A DNA stretch of 64,000 nt from Bacteroidaceae bacterium (GTDB lineage: Bacteria; Bacteroidota; Bacteroidia; Bacteroidales; Bacteroidaceae): the NCBI GenBank assembly GCA_016286165.1, contig JAEESE010000015.1, positions 1 to 64,000 on the forward strand, read 5' to 3'. A program made the translations under genes and the position numbers. Positions 8,828-19,110 of the stretch are shown one piece after another. The notes beneath the pieces are model-generated. The model saw only the letters and a list, made by a program, of their open reading frames with translations, had not been told where the DNA came from and did not search any database. The stretch's first letter is position 1; each line of letters opens with the position of its first letter.

Positions 8828-11662
8828 ATGGAGTACAATTTCAGAGACATTGAGAAGAAGTGGCAGCAGAGATGGGTGGCTGCCCAAACGTATAAGGTGA
8901 CTGAGGACGAGAACCGCAAGAAGTTCTACGTGCTCAATATGTTCCCCTACCCCAGCGGCGCAGGCCTCCACGTAGGTCATCCGCTCGGTTATATAGCATC
9001 GGACATCTACGCTCGCTACAAGCGCCTGCAAGGTTTCAACGTGCTGAATCCCATGGGCTACGATGCCTACGGTCTGCCGGCTGAGCAGTATGCCATACAG
9101 ACAGGCCAGCACCCGGCCATCACCACCGAGCAGAATATAGCCCGCTACCGCGAGCAGTTGGACAAGATAGGCTTCTCGTTTGACTGGAGCCGCGAGGTCA
9201 GGACTTGCGATCCCGGGTATTATCATTGGACTCAGTGGGCTTTCCAGAAGATGTTCGGCTCGTTCTATTGCAACTCCTGCAAGAAAGCGCAGCCCATAGA
9301 AAAGCTGATTGAACACTTCGAGAAGCAGGGAACCGCCGACCTTGACGTGGCTCAGACCGAGGAACTCACGTTCACAGCCGCCGAATGGCACGCTTTCGAC
9401 GATGTGAAGCGCCAGCAGGTGCTGATGAACTACCGCATAGCATACCTCGCCGAGACGATGGTCAACTGGTGCCCGGCATTGGGTACCGTGCTTGCCAACG
9501 ACGAGGTAGTGAACGGCGTGAGCGAGCGTGGCGGTCATCCGGTGGAGCAGAAGAAGATGAAGCAGTGGTGCCTGCGCGTGTCGGCCTATGCCCAGCGCCT
9601 GCTCGACGGCCTCGACACTCTGGAATGGACTGATTCCCTGAAGGAGACTCAGCGCAACTGGATAGGCCGCAGCGAAGGCACGGAGATGCAGTTTAAGGTT
9701 GCGGGGTCCGACGTTGAGTTCACCATCTTCACCACCCGTGCCGATACTATCTTCGGCGTCACGTTCATGGTGCTGGCTCCCGAGAGCGAACTCGTCAGGC
9801 AGCTCACCACGCCCGACCAGCAGAAGGACGTTGACGAATACCTAGCTTACGTGAAGAAACGCACCGAGCGCGACCGCATTAGCGACCGCAAGGTCACCGG
9901 CGTGTTCTCTGGTTCATACGCTATAAACCCGTTCACAGGCGAGGAAATCCCCGTATGGATTTCGGAATATGTGCTTGCAGGCTATGGCACGGGAGCCATC
10001 ATGGCGGTGCCGGCTCATGACTCGCGCGACTATGCTTTCGCTCGTCACTTCAACCTGCCCATCATCCCGCTTATCGAAGGTGCCGACATCAGCGAAGAGA
10101 GCTTTGATGCCAAGGAAGGAACGGTGATGAACAGCCCCGTTGCAGGCAAGACGGCACTCGACGGCTTCAGCCTGAACGGTTGCGAAGTGAAGGAAGCCAT
10201 CCAGAAGACGAAGGAATTTGTCACCTCGCATCACCTAGGTCGCGTGAAGGTCAACTACCGTCTGCGCGATGCCATCTTCTCGCGTCAGCGCTATTGGGGC
10301 GAGCCGTTCCCCGTGTACTACAAGGACGGCATGCCGCAGATGCTGCCTGAGGAGTGCCTGCCGCTGGAGCTGCCCGAAGTGGACAAGTTCCTGCCCACCG
10401 AAACGGGCGAGCCGCCTCTCGGCAATGCCAAGCGCTGGGCTTGGGACACCAAGACCAACAGCGTGGTGGATAACGCCACTATCGACAACCAGACCGTGTT
10501 CCCCCTGGAGCTGAACACGATGCCCGGTTTCGCCGGCTCTTCAGCCTACTACATCAGATATATGGATCCGCACAACGATGCAGCCCTCGTCAGCCCGGAG
10601 GCCGATGATTACTGGCAGAACGTGGACCTCTACGTGGGCGGCTCGGAGCATGCCACCGGTCACCTCATCTATTCGCGTTTCTGGAACAAGTTCCTCTTCG
10701 ACCTCGGCGTGAGCTGCAAGGAGGAACCGTTCAAGAAGCTCGTGAACCAAGGCATGATTCAAGGCCGTTCGAACTTCGTGTATCGCATTCAGAACACCAA
10801 CACCTTCGTAAGCTTGGGCTTGAAGGACCAGTATGACGTTACGCCTCTGCACGTTGATGTGAACATCGTCAGCGGCGATGTGCTCGATATCGAAGCCTTC
10901 AAGGCCTGGCGCCCCGAGTATGCTGACGCCGAGTTTATCCTCGAGGACGGCAAGTACGTCTGCGGCTGGGCGGTGGAAAAGATGTCGAAGTCGATGTTCA
11001 ACGTCGTCAACCCGGACATGATTGTCGAGCGCTTCGGCGCAGATACCCTGCGATTGTACGAGATGTTCCTTGGTCCTATCGAGCAGGCTAAGCCCTGGGA
11101 TACCAATGGCATCGACGGCTCTCACCGCTTCCTGAAGAAGTTCTGGAACATGTTCTGGAACAAGGAAACCTTCGCTGTCAACGACGAAGAGCCTACGAAG
11201 CAGGAGCTCAAGTCGTTGCACAAGCTCATTAAGAAAGTGACCGAGGACATCGAAGTGTTCTCGTACAACACCAGCGTGCCAGCCTTCATGATTGCCACCA
11301 ACGAGCTTGCAGCCTTGAAGTGCCAGAAACGTGCCGTGCTGGAGCCTATGGTAATCCTCATCGCACCCTTCGCACCTCATATCGCTGAAGAGCTGTGGGA
11401 GGAACTGGGCCACAACACCAGCGTGTTTGATGCCCGCTGGCCGCTGTTCGACGAGAGCGCTCTCGTGGAAGACGCCGTAAAGATGATGGTAGCCTTCAAC
11501 GGCAAGACACGCTTCGCCATCGAATTCCCTGCCGATGCCGACAACGCCACCATCGAGGCTGCCGCCCGCAACCATGAGCTTACTCCCAAGTATCTCGATG
11601 GCAAGCAGATAGTGAAAGTGATTATCGTGCCAGGGCGCATGATTAATATGGTAGTGAAATAA
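8828..11662 (+). CDS. leuS: Leucyl-tRNA synthetase
   Basis: A 944-residue class I aminoacyl-tRNA synthetase that charges tRNA-Leu. Seen: the HIGH box as HVGH at 48-51 within Pro-Tyr-Pro-Ser-Gly-Ala-Gly-Leu, the editing (CP1) domain with Thr-Thr-Arg-Ala-Asp-Thr and [19 protein letters not shown] before the return to the catalytic core, the KMSKS loop at 718-722, and an anticodon-binding C-terminus. At 944 residues it is longer than the roughly 860 of E. coli, as is usual in Bacteroidetes. Transcription probably stops at the hairpin at 11677-11716. Confidence 0.97.
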   Translation: MEYNFRDIEKKWQQRWVAAQTYKVTEDENRKKFYVLNMFPYPSGAGLHVGHPLGYIASDIYARYKRLQGFNVLNPMGYDAYGLPAEQYAIQTGQHPAITTEQNIARYREQLDKIGFSFDWSREVRTCDPGYYHWTQWAFQKMFGSFYCNSCKKAQPIEKLIEHFEKQGTADLDVAQTEELTFTAAEWHAFDDVKRQQVLMNYRIAYLAETMVNWCPALGTVLANDEVVNGVSERGGHPVEQKKMKQWCLRVSAYAQRLLDGLDTLEWTDSLKETQRNWIGRSEGTEMQFKVAGSDVEFTIFTTRADTIFGVTFMVLAPESELVRQLTTPDQQKDVDEYLAYVKKRTERDRISDRKVTGVFSGSYAINPFTGEEIPVWISEYVLAGYGTGAIMAVPAHDSRDYAFARHFNLPIIPLIEGADISEESFDAKEGTVMNSPVAGKTALDGFSLNGCEVKEAIQKTKEFVTSHHLGRVKVNYRLRDAIFSRQRYWGEPFPVYYKDGMPQMLPEECLPLELPEVDKFLPTETGEPPLGNAKRWAWDTKTNSVVDNATIDNQTVFPLELNTMPGFAGSSAYYIRYMDPHNDAALVSPEADDYWQNVDLYVGGSEHATGHLIYSRFWNKFLFDLGVSCKEEPFKKLVNQGMIQGRSNFVYRIQNTNTFVSLGLKDQYDVTPLHVDVNIVSGDVLDIEAFKAWRPEYADAEFILEDGKYVCGWAVEKMSKSMFNVVNPDMIVERFGADTLRLYEMFLGPIEQAKPWDTNGIDGSHRFLKKFWNMFWNKETFAVNDEEPTKQELKSLHKLIKKVTEDIEVFSYNTSVPAFMIATNELAALKCQKRAVLEPMVILIAPFAPHIAEELWEELGHNTSVFDARWPLFDESALVEDAVKMMVAFNGKTRFAIEFPADADNATIEAAARNHELTPKYLDGKQIVKVIIVPGRMINMVVK

Positions 11663-11676
11663 ACAATAACTCATCA

Positions 11677-11716
11677 GCCCACCTCGCCACCGCGGTGATA
11701 CGAGGTGGGCTTTATT
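11677..11716 (+). terminator. Terminator after leuS
   Basis: A 10-bp perfect stem (GCCCACCTCG / CGAGGTGGGC) enclosing a second small palindrome (CACCGCGGTG), followed by TTTATT. It sits only 9 nt before the yitT start, so yitT must be read from incomplete termination or a promoter within or near the hairpin. Confidence 0.75.
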
Positions 11717-11724
11717 CTAAAGCT

Positions 11725-12615
11725 ATGAAAACCATAAAACTAAGCTGGATTATCGACGAAGTAAAGGATTATTTCTTCATCGCACTGGGATGCCTCGGCT
11801 ATTGCATAGGCTTCTGCACCTTCATGCTGCCTTATGAATTCACCCCTGGCGGCATGACCGGTGTCTCGGCTATCATCTTTTATGCCACTGGCTTCCCTAC
11901 TCAATACAGTTACTTCATAATCAACGCCATCCTTCTGGCCATTGGTCTTAAGATTCTCGGCTTTAAGTTCTTTGCCAAGACCATCTACGCCACGCTTTGT
12001 ATAACCTTCTTCCTCGGATTGGTGCAAAGCGTGATATCTCAGCCCGACGGCACTCTGCCCAGAGTAGTGGGCGACCAACCGTTCATGGCTGCCGTGATAG
12101 GCGCCTGTATAGAAGGAGCAGCCTTGGCGCTGGTGTTCATCAACAACGGCTCCACAGGCGGCACTGACATCATTGCAGCCATAGTAAATAAGTACAAAAA
12201 CTTCTCCATGGGGCGCGTGTTGATGTGGTTGGACTTCATCATCGTGTCGTGCAGTTTCTTTGTTTTCCACGACTGGAACAAGGTAGTGACCGGTTACGTA
12301 ATCCTCATCATCTCGATGATTCTGCTCGATTACACCATGACGTCGGCCACACAGAGTGTGCAGTTCACCATCATCTCTGAGAAGCACGAGGAGATAGCCC
12401 AGAAGATAGGCGAGGTGGTGCAGCGCGGTGTTACCGAGCTGTACGGCGAAGGCTGGTATTCCAAGCAGGAGCGCCGTGTGCTCATCGTCATGGCTCGCCG
12501 TCGCGAAAGCCAGCAGATTTTCCGCCTCATCAAGCGCATCGACCACAAAGCCTTCGTCACTATGACCAAGGTAGTGGGCGTCTATGGCGAAGGGTTCGAC
12601 CATATAAAGACATAA
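11725..12615 (+). CDS. YitT family membrane protein
   Basis: About 296 residues from the ATG at 11725 (ten upstream in-frame residues fall in the leuS terminator). The N-terminal two thirds hold five or so membrane segments with the YitT (DUF161) motif Thr-Pro-Gly-Gly-Met-Thr-Gly-Val-Ser and Asn-Gly-Ser-Thr-Gly-Gly-Thr-Asp-Ile; the last 80 residues form a soluble DUF2179 domain. The transported substrate, if any, is unknown. Confidence 0.88.
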   Translation: MKTIKLSWIIDEVKDYFFIALGCLGYCIGFCTFMLPYEFTPGGMTGVSAIIFYATGFPTQYSYFIINAILLAIGLKILGFKFFAKTIYATLCITFFLGLVQSVISQPDGTLPRVVGDQPFMAAVIGACIEGAALALVFINNGSTGGTDIIAAIVNKYKNFSMGRVLMWLDFIIVSCSFFVFHDWNKVVTGYVILIISMILLDYTMTSATQSVQFTIISEKHEEIAQKIGEVVQRGVTELYGEGWYSKQERRVLIVMARRRESQQIFRLIKRIDHKAFVTMTKVVGVYGEGFDHIKT

Positions 12616-12643
12616 ATATCGGAAGTTATGTGGCCTTCGGCCA

Positions 12644-12814
12644 CGGAAGTTAAAGGAGTTAAGGAGTTATCGCTTCGCTCGCCCTTCGGGCAGGAGTTAA
12701 GACGATACCATCAAGACGAGTTATCATTCTCTAACTTGTCAAGAAGCATAGAAGTGAAAGCTATTTGCAAGACATTCGTCTTAACTCCTTTAACTCCTTA
12801 ACTCCTTAACTCCT
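12644..12814. repeat. GGAGTTAA tandem/inverted repeat region
   Basis: Between yitT and rdgB, the left side carries AAGTTAAAGGAGTTAAGG-type units and the right side carries their complements (TTAACTCC repeated four times, 12781-12814). A perfect 14-bp pair joins 12692-12705 and 12776-12789. Two small hairpins, TGGCCTTCGGCCA (12631-12643) and GCCCTTCGGGC (12681-12691), lie on the left. A run of 11 A follows the right arm, directly before the rdgB start. Confidence 0.75.
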
Positions 12815-12826
12815 AAAAAAAAAATA

Positions 12827-13450
12827 ATGACAACAAATAATAGCCTAAACTCAAAAGGGTCTGCACTCGTCTTTGCCACCAATAATGCACATAAGCTCTC
12901 AGAGGTGCGTCAGATTCTGGGCGACCGCTTCGAAGTCGTCGGCCTTGCCGACATAGGTTGCCACGAGGATATTCCTGAGAACGCTGAAACGCTCGAAGGC
13001 AACGCCATAGAGAAAGCCAGATACGTGAAGGAGCACTACGGCCTCGACTGCTTTGCCGACGACACAGGCCTCGAGGTTGCCGCTTTGGGCGGTGCTCCCG
13101 GAGTGCATACAGCCCGTTATGCAGAGCTCTTCGGCAGCGGTATCACGCACGACAGCGATGCTAATATGAAGCTATTGCTCAATAATTTAGAAAAAAAATC
13201 GGATCGCAGCGCAAGATTTCGCACTGTAATTGCGTTAATATATCAGGGAGATGAGTATCTCTTCGAAGGCATATGCGAAGGCGAGATCGTAGCTGAGCGC
13301 CACGGCACCGAGGGTTTTGGCTACGACCCTGTGTTCCGCCCCAAGGGCTACGACCGTTGTTTTGCCGAGATGACGGCCGACGAGAAGAACGCCATCAGCC
13401 ATCGCGGCCGTGCTACACAGAAACTGGCTGAGTTCCTAAAAGACAAATGA
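12827..13450 (+). CDS. rdgB: XTP/dITP diphosphatase (Ham1/RdgB)
   Basis: A 207-residue nucleotide-pool sanitiser that hydrolyses XTP, ITP and dITP to monophosphates. Seen: Phe-Ala-Thr-Asn-Asn-Ala-His-Lys near the N-terminus, [16 protein letters not shown], and the C-terminal Ser-His-Arg-Gly-Arg-Ala. The first 14 residues are a low-complexity extension, so the functional start may be slightly later. Its stop overlaps the next start (ATGA), so the PorZ-like gene is translationally coupled. Confidence 0.93.
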   Translation: MTTNNSLNSKGSALVFATNNAHKLSEVRQILGDRFEVVGLADIGCHEDIPENAETLEGNAIEKARYVKEHYGLDCFADDTGLEVAALGGAPGVHTARYAELFGSGITHDSDANMKLLLNNLEKKSDRSARFRTVIALIYQGDEYLFEGICEGEIVAERHGTEGFGYDPVFRPKGYDRCFAEMTADEKNAISHRGRATQKLAEFLKDK

Positions 13451-15804
13451 CAATGACAAAAAGACTTTTTCTCCTGACGTGTTTGTTTGCTTCATTGATT
13501 CAAACAGCAACTGCAAATCCTTCGTGGCAAGAGCAGGGAGATGAGTCTTTGTGGCAAATATTTCCTGCCTACACCTATTGTACAGATAATATCGTCGTAG
13601 GCAAACGGGTGTATGCACTGACCGAAAGCAATCTCTTTGCCTACGACACTGAGGACCAGAGCGTAGTAACCTTCGATTGGATGCACCAGTTGAACGACGT
13701 TGCGATAAAGCTTATCCGATATAACGACGAGGTGAAGCGACTCATCATCGTCTACGAGAACGGCAATATTGATTTGCTCTCCACGACCAACGACGATGAT
13801 GTGGTGAATCTGGCGCAGCTGAAGAACAACACTTCGTATCTCAAGACCGTCAACTACATTCAAATCGACGGGCCACGAGCCTATCTGTGCACAGCCTTCG
13901 GTATAATTGTAGTGAACATGAAGGACTGCCTAATCGAGAACACATATCAGCTGAATATGAACGTGCTCTCGTGCGCTATCACTCCTACCACCCTCTTTGC
14001 CGGCACCGAAAGCGGCTTATGGTCGTGCCAGCTTGAGTCTAACCTCATGGACAAGAGCAACTGGCGCCAGTGGAACACCAATTTTCATGCCCAGCACATG
14101 GAGTATTTTGCCGGCCGCGTGTGGGTCCATGTAGATAGGTATCTGTTCGTTTCAAATGCCGAGGGCACCGGTTTCACCACTGCCCTTGCAGGCATGAGTT
14201 CTGTGCCGGCGTTCATGAAGGTAAGCGACGACAGACTTATCCTCAGCACCAATAAAAAAACATATATTTTCGCCGGCACCGACAGCAAGGAGGAATACGA
14301 CGGCGAATTCACCTGGAGTTCACTCTCAAGCGACGGAAAGGTGTTCTGGGCTGCCGACAACTACGACGGCTTGCAAGCCTACAGCCTCAACGGACACAGC
14401 TTTGAAAAGACGGTTTCATCAATCCAGCCTAACAGTCCGCTGCACAACTACAGCCTGCACCTACGCTTTGCCGGCGACCGCTTGCTGGTCTCGGGCGGCA
14501 ACTGGAACTATGCCGACACCTTCCATCCTGGCACTGCTATGATTCTTGAGCCCGACGGTACATGGGTTAACTTCGATTATAACTCTGCACAAGACCAGTT
14601 CCCGAATGAAAGATACCGCGACGTAACAAATATCGCTCAAGACCCGAACGACGAAAACCACCATTTTGTAGGCACGGCTCGCAGCGGTATTTTTGAATTT
14701 AAAAATGCCAAATGCGTCGGGCATATAGGCCTTGACAACAGTCCGCTCGAGTCTATCCTTCCCGACGTGGCCAATCCTCAGTATTTTGTGTCGGCCGACG
14801 GACTCACTTACGACAGCGAAGGCAACCTGTGGATGCTCAATTGTATTGAGGCAGCAGGCGACTCGGTGATTCGCATAATGAAGCCCAATGGCAAATGGAT
14901 AGCGCTGCCCACGAAGGCAGAACTGCCCGAAGTGACCACTGCCGATAAAATATTCTTCGACAGCAACGGATTAGTATGGGTCAACTGCCGGCGAGCAGGT
15001 TCCAAAGGCATTTACATGCTCGACACCAACGGTACGTTAGACCGCACCAGCGACGATATTCGTTTTCATCGCGAGATAATCACAAACCAGGACGGCACCA
15101 GCTACAACCCCGACCAATTCTATGATATAGGCGAAGACCACGAAGGCCAGATATGGATTTGTACCAACGTAGGACCTTTCATCATCACGTCGCCGAAAGA
15201 TTTTCGCTCAAGCTCTTTCACTTATGAGCAGAAGAAAGTGTCGCGCAACGACGGCAGCGGACTTGCCGACTACCTGTTGAGCGGAGTGAGCACCACCTGT
15301 ATTGCCGTCGACGGTGCCAATCGCAAATGGTTCGGCACTATGAACAATGGCGTTTATCTCATCAGCGAAGACTGTCAGGAAGAGATAGCTCATTTCACTA
15401 CAGATAATTCTCCCATGCCCGACAATAACGTCTACGACATAAAGATTCATCCGCAGACGGGGCGAGTATATATAGCCACCGAGAAAGGTCTGTGCTGCTA
15501 TATGTCTGATGCTACCGAGGGTGAAGAAGAACTCGCGCGCGACAATATTATAGTTTATCCTAATCCTGTAGACCCCGACTACAACGGACCTATCACTGTT
15601 CGCGGCCTCGTGGAGAATAGCGAGGTGAAAATAGTGTCGCCAAACGCACAGATTATCGTAAGCGGTAAATCAAACGGTGGAACGTTCATATGGAACGGTT
15701 GCGACAGCCGCGGCCGCCGTGCTGCCTCTGGAGTATACAGCATAATAGCTAACACGCCCAACGGCAAGAAAGCTGTCTCATCAAAACTCACCATCATCAG
15801 ATAG
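13447..15804 (+). CDS. porZ: PorZ-like beta-propeller protein with type IX sorting domain
   Basis: A 785-residue exported protein. A signal peptide (about residues 1-23) is followed by an unusual Trp-Gln-x-Phe-Pro-Ala-Tyr start and two propeller-like regions (repeats with Ala-Tyr-x-x-Thr, Gly-Thr-Ala-Arg-Ser-Gly-Ile-Phe and Gly-x-Ile-Trp-Ile-Cys-Thr). The last 85 residues (from Ile-Val-Tyr-Pro-Asn-Pro-Val) form an immunoglobulin-like C-terminal domain of the type IX secretion sorting kind. This architecture and length match PorZ of Porphyromonas gingivalis, which helps deliver A-LPS to the sortase complex. No other type IX gene is nearby. The start overlaps rdgB by 4 nt. Confidence 0.75.
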   Translation: MTMTKRLFLLTCLFASLIQTATANPSWQEQGDESLWQIFPAYTYCTDNIVVGKRVYALTESNLFAYDTEDQSVVTFDWMHQLNDVAIKLIRYNDEVKRLIIVYENGNIDLLSTTNDDDVVNLAQLKNNTSYLKTVNYIQIDGPRAYLCTAFGIIVVNMKDCLIENTYQLNMNVLSCAITPTTLFAGTESGLWSCQLESNLMDKSNWRQWNTNFHAQHMEYFAGRVWVHVDRYLFVSNAEGTGFTTALAGMSSVPAFMKVSDDRLILSTNKKTYIFAGTDSKEEYDGEFTWSSLSSDGKVFWAADNYDGLQAYSLNGHSFEKTVSSIQPNSPLHNYSLHLRFAGDRLLVSGGNWNYADTFHPGTAMILEPDGTWVNFDYNSAQDQFPNERYRDVTNIAQDPNDENHHFVGTARSGIFEFKNAKCVGHIGLDNSPLESILPDVANPQYFVSADGLTYDSEGNLWMLNCIEAAGDSVIRIMKPNGKWIALPTKAELPEVTTADKIFFDSNGLVWVNCRRAGSKGIYMLDTNGTLDRTSDDIRFHREIITNQDGTSYNPDQFYDIGEDHEGQIWICTNVGPFIITSPKDFRSSSFTYEQKKVSRNDGSGLADYLLSGVSTTCIAVDGANRKWFGTMNNGVYLISEDCQEEIAHFTTDNSPMPDNNVYDIKIHPQTGRVYIATEKGLCCYMSDATEGEEELARDNIIVYPNPVDPDYNGPITVRGLVENSEVKIVSPNAQIIVSGKSNGGTFIWNGCDSRGRRAASGVYSIIANTPNGKKAVSSKLTIIR

Positions 15805-16070
15805 TACAAAAATGCCAAAATCACCTGTTGATAACTTCGACATAACTCAACAATAACTTTTAATAACTTCGACATAACTCCGAAAAAAAGCCTACCTGTA
15901 AATAAAATCAAACTTCCAAAAAAGTTATTATAAAGTTATAAAAAAGTTTTCGACAGATATTCCTGATTTATTGACAACCTAACTTATTGATAAACAAAGC
16001 TATTCTAAACTTATCAACAGAATTGACAACCTATAATAATCATTATAAACTTTTTCTTCCATAAAAAGAA
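15805..16070. other. AT-rich repeat-filled gap, candidate oriC
   Basis: A 266-bp intergenic region, strongly AT-rich. It contains two DnaA-box-like sequences of opposite orientation (TGTTGATAA at 15826-15834 and TTATCAACA at 16011-16019, one change from TTATCCACA), an 18-nt direct repeat ATAACTTCGACATAACTC at 15831-15848 and 15863-15880 (period 32), and ATTGACAACCTA at 15970-15981 and 16022-16033. Weaker box-like words occur between them. No gene fits. The composition resembles a bacterial replication origin; the call is an inference and dnaA is not in the window. Confidence 0.45.
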
Positions 16071-17036
16071 ATGAACAAATATAATAATACAATGACGAAA
16101 ACTCAACTGAAATACGAAATTCGTCGCTTAGCACGTGAAAAGAACGCCATCGTCATGGCTCACTACTATGTCGACGGTGAGGTGCAGGACATAGCCGACT
16201 TCATTGGCGACAGCCTTGCACTAGCTCAACAGGCTGCACTAACGGAAGCAAAGATCATTGTGCTCTGCGGCGTTCATTTTATGGGCGAGACAGCTGCTAT
16301 CCTTTGTCCGGATAAGATGGTTTTGGTGCCCGACGAAAACGCCACTTGCTCCTTGGCTGAAAGCTGTCCGGCTGATGCTTTCGGCGAATTTGTCAAGGCT
16401 CATCCCGGTCACACTGTGGTTAGCTACGTCAACACCACCGCTGCTACCAAGGCTGTGACTGATGTCGTGGTCACCTCGAGCAATGCCCGCCAGATTGTAG
16501 AGTCGCTGCCTGAGGATGCCAAGATTATCTTCGGTCCTGACCAGAACCTGGGCAACTATATAAATTCGCTTACCGGCCGAAATATGCTTCTATGGAACGG
16601 TGCATGCCATGTTCATGCCCGTTTCAGCGTTGAGAAGATTGTGGAGTTGAAGCAGCAGTATCCTAATGCCAAAGTGCTCGTGCATCCCGAGTGCAAAGGT
16701 CCCGTTGTGAAGCTTGCAGATAAAGTAGGCAGCACCGCAGCTCTCTTGAAATACGCCATTGCCGACGAAGCCAACGAGTTTATCGTGGCCACTGAAAGCG
16801 GAATATTACATGAGATGCAGAAAGCAGCACCGCAGAAGACCTTCATTCCTGCGCCTCCTGACGATAGCACCTGTGGCTGCAATGAATGCGAGTATATGAA
16901 GATGGTGACCTTGCAGAAGGTTTATGATTGCCTGCGCTTCGAGCAGCCTGTAGTGACCGTAGATCCAGAGATAGCAGCCAAAGCCATTAAGCCTATCGAA
17001 CGCATGCTGGAGATTAGTGCCCGGCTCAAGCTGTGA
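16071..17036 (+). CDS. nadA: Quinolinate synthase A
   Basis: A 321-residue enzyme that condenses iminoaspartate with dihydroxyacetone phosphate to quinolinate in NAD biosynthesis, using a 4Fe-4S cluster. Seen: Ala-His-Tyr-Tyr-Val-Asp at 30-35, Gly-Val-His-Phe-Met-Gly-Glu-Thr-Ala, and cluster Cys in Ala-Thr-Cys-Ser-Leu-Ala (Cys93), His-Pro-Glu-Cys-Lys, and Cys-Gly-Cys-Asn-Glu-Cys near the C-terminus. A second ATG seven codons in (Met-Thr-Lys-Thr-Gln) is an alternative start. nadB and nadC are not in the window. The next gene starts on its stop codon (TGATG). Confidence 0.95.
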   Translation: MNKYNNTMTKTQLKYEIRRLAREKNAIVMAHYYVDGEVQDIADFIGDSLALAQQAALTEAKIIVLCGVHFMGETAAILCPDKMVLVPDENATCSLAESCPADAFGEFVKAHPGHTVVSYVNTTAATKAVTDVVVTSSNARQIVESLPEDAKIIFGPDQNLGNYINSLTGRNMLLWNGACHVHARFSVEKIVELKQQYPNAKVLVHPECKGPVVKLADKVGSTAALLKYAIADEANEFIVATESGILHEMQKAAPQKTFIPAPPDDSTCGCNECEYMKMVTLQKVYDCLRFEQPVVTVDPEIAAKAIKPIERMLEISARLKL

Positions 17037-18406
17037 TGATAAAGGTAAAAGGTATACTGTCGGTTGTCTTGTTCTTCGTAGCCCTTGCTATGAAGGCGCA
17101 GACAGGCACTCTACCTATTATATATATCGACACCGAAGAACACAAGGAGATAACTTCCAAGACAGTTTATCTCCCAGGCACTTATTACATTGTCGACACA
17201 GATTCTACCAAAAATGTAGGTAGTGAAGAATTGCCCTTGAGCCTCGAGATACGCGGCAGAGGGCATTCTTCGTGGAGGGGAACTAAGAAGCCTTATAAGA
17301 TAAAATTGGACAAGAAAGCCGCTTTGTTGGGAATGAACACCAACAAACATTGGGCATTGCTCAAGTTCAGTGATGTCACTATGCCCGGTTTTCAGCTGGG
17401 CAGATTAATGGGCATGAACTGGACTGCTACTTCTAAGCCTGTTGAATTGGTGCTCAATGGCGTGTATAACGGCCTTTATCTGCTCACCGAAACTAATCGT
17501 ATAGGCAAAAACCGACTTGATATCTACGAGCAGAAAAATGGCAACGAGGATAAGAACTCTATTCCGTATGGCTGGCTCGTGGAGATTGATAATTACAGGG
17601 AGAACAATCAAATCAAGATTAAGGAAAACAGCAAATGGAATATCAGTATCACCTATCATTCCCCTGATTCCCTATCTTCTGCACAGAACAAATGGCTCGT
17701 CAATGAATTCACGAATATCAACGCAGCCATTTACTATGAGGATAAGCTCAACAGCACTTGGGAAGAGATGATTGACGTTGACGCCATGGCGCGTTTCTTC
17801 ATCATTCAAGAGGTGCTCGACAATAGCGACGGTTTTCATGGCAGTTTTTATATGCACAAAGATTCAACCGAAGATGCGCGTTGGGTAGCCGGACCATTGT
17901 GGGACTTATCCTGCGGTCATCGTGCCAAGACTGATTATACGTTCAGAATGAAAACCTCCTACGGTTTCATTCCTCATTGGATAGGTGAACTGATTAAGGA
18001 CGAGGATTTCTGCATAGCAGTGCGTGAAGCATGGAGTGAGTTCTATGGCAAAAAGGTTGATTCGTGGATGGAATATATCGACGAATGTCTGCTGCCATGC
18101 TATGAAGCTTATGAAAAGGATAAGAGAAAATGGAATTATACAGATCAGAGCGATATAAGTAAAAGGGCTGAGAAGCTGAAGACGGACTTGCTTGCAAACA
18201 TAGAATGGTTCAACGATCATTTGCCATCAGCCATTGCAGATGCAATCGACGACGTTGATTTTGCCGACAGCAGAGTGGTGAAAGTTGAGTATATCAACGT
18301 TTCCGGTATGCGCAATTTCAAGCCGTGGCCAGGCTTAAACGTCAAAGAGACTACTTATTCCGATGGCCGTACATCAACAACGAAAGTGATAATAAAAGAC
18401 AGATAG
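17036..18406 (+). CDS. Secreted CotH-like kinase
   Basis: About 456 residues. A signal peptide (Gly-Ile-Leu-Ser-Val-Val-Leu-Phe-Phe to Lys-Ala-Gln) precedes a CotH domain: Glu-Ile-Arg-Gly-Arg-Gly-His-Ser-Ser-Trp, then Lys-Lys-Pro-Tyr-Lys-Ile-Lys-Leu-Asp-Lys, Trp-Ala-Leu-Leu, a Tyr-Asn-Gly-Leu-Tyr-Leu-Leu-Thr-Glu segment and a later Trp-Asp-Leu-Ser. CotH is an atypical protein kinase first known from Bacillus spore coats; in Bacteroidetes the substrates are unknown and are probably extracytoplasmic. The ATG at 17036 shares its A with the nadA stop, so the two are coupled. An alternative GTG lies at 17033. Confidence 0.82.
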   Translation: MIKVKGILSVVLFFVALAMKAQTGTLPIIYIDTEEHKEITSKTVYLPGTYYIVDTDSTKNVGSEELPLSLEIRGRGHSSWRGTKKPYKIKLDKKAALLGMNTNKHWALLKFSDVTMPGFQLGRLMGMNWTATSKPVELVLNGVYNGLYLLTETNRIGKNRLDIYEQKNGNEDKNSIPYGWLVEIDNYRENNQIKIKENSKWNISITYHSPDSLSSAQNKWLVNEFTNINAAIYYEDKLNSTWEEMIDVDAMARFFIIQEVLDNSDGFHGSFYMHKDSTEDARWVAGPLWDLSCGHRAKTDYTFRMKTSYGFIPHWIGELIKDEDFCIAVREAWSEFYGKKVDSWMEYIDECLLPCYEAYEKDKRKWNYTDQSDISKRAEKLKTDLLANIEWFNDHLPSAIADAIDDVDFADSRVVKVEYINVSGMRNFKPWPGLNVKETTYSDGRTSTTKVIIKDR

Positions 18407-18410
18407 ATTT

Positions 18411-18944
18411 ATGTACCGTAAGCTGAAGATAACCGAAATGGGGCGCATGAGCGTCGAGGAATTTCACGAAGCAGCAAAACTGCCGCTCGTGGTGGTACTT
18501 GACAGTGTGCGTTCGCTATACAACGTAGGTTCTGTTTTCCGCACAGGCGATGCTTTTCGCATTAGTGGCGTAGTGCTTTGCGGCATCACTGCCACGCCGC
18601 CTAATGCTGAGATTCATAAGACGGCGCTCGGAGCCGAGGATTCTGTGGCTTGGCGTCATTTCTCTGACACGATAGAAGCTGTAGCCTGGCTGCGTTCTGA
18701 AGGCTATGAGTTGCTGGCCATTGAACAGTGCGAAGGTTCCACTATGCTTAATGATTTCCGCGCTGAGGAGGGCAAGAAATATGCCGTAGTGCTGGGCAAT
18801 GAGGTGAAAGGAGTGCAACAGCAGGTTGTCAATGCCTGCGACGGTTGCATAGAAATTCCACAGTTCGGCACCAAACATTCAATGAACGTCAGCGTCACGG
18901 CAGGCATAATAATCTGGCATTTCTTCAACCTGCTGAAAGCGTGA
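18411..18944 (+). CDS. SpoU-family RNA 2'-O-methyltransferase
   Basis: A 177-residue single-domain SPOUT enzyme. Motif 1 (Ser-Val-Arg-Ser-Leu-Tyr-Asn-Val-Gly-Ser-Val-Phe-Arg-Thr-Gly-Asp), motif 2 (Val-Leu-Gly-Asn-Glu-Val-Lys-Gly-Val) and motif 3 (Ile-Pro-Gln-Phe-Gly-Thr-Lys-His-Ser-Met-Asn-Val-Ser-Val) are all clear. Length and domain content match the TrmL/TrmH small group, so a tRNA ribose is the likely target. It begins 4 nt after the cotH stop and is followed by the double hairpin at 18959-19044. Confidence 0.88.
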   Translation: MYRKLKITEMGRMSVEEFHEAAKLPLVVVLDSVRSLYNVGSVFRTGDAFRISGVVLCGITATPPNAEIHKTALGAEDSVAWRHFSDTIEAVAWLRSEGYELLAIEQCEGSTMLNDFRAEEGKKYAVVLGNEVKGVQQQVVNACDGCIEIPQFGTKHSMNVSVTAGIIIWHFFNLLKA

Positions 18945-18958
18945 TTCGACATACTAAA

Positions 18959-19044
18959 AAATACGACCATACGTGTGAGCCTACACGTACGGTCGTATTT
19001 GCATTTATGACCGTTCGTATAAGCCCATACGTCCGGTCGTGTTT
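18959..19044 (+). terminator. Two tandem hairpins, terminator
   Basis: Hairpin 1 pairs 18959-18976 with 18983-19000 (18 bp, one mismatch, 6-nt loop). Hairpin 2 pairs 19009-19020 with 19027-19038 (12 bp with a 2x2 internal loop) and is followed by GTGTTTTTT. Both share the ACGACC/GGTCGT theme, so one looks like a diverged copy of the other. Confidence 0.75.
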
Positions 19045-19110
19045 TTTGGCAACAAAATTCCTATGAAAAAGGCATTGATATAGGAGTTGACCTATTGAAA
19101 GGGAAATAAG

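Noticed and set aside
10541..11674. A long open frame on the minus strand inside leuS
   Set aside because: It runs antisense to the anticodon domain of leuS and has no family resemblance; high GC in third positions explains the lack of stops.
11740..12603. A long open frame antisense to yitT
   Set aside because: The yitT frame has clear family motifs, and the antisense translation is His/Glu-rich without any.
12644..12814. GGAGTTAA array as a CRISPR array
   Set aside because: Units are 8-9 nt, without spacers of even length, and inverted; no cas gene.
16131..16145. A CACGTGAAAA sequence within nadA as a fourth parS site
   Set aside because: Only half of the palindrome matches, and it is in coding sequence.
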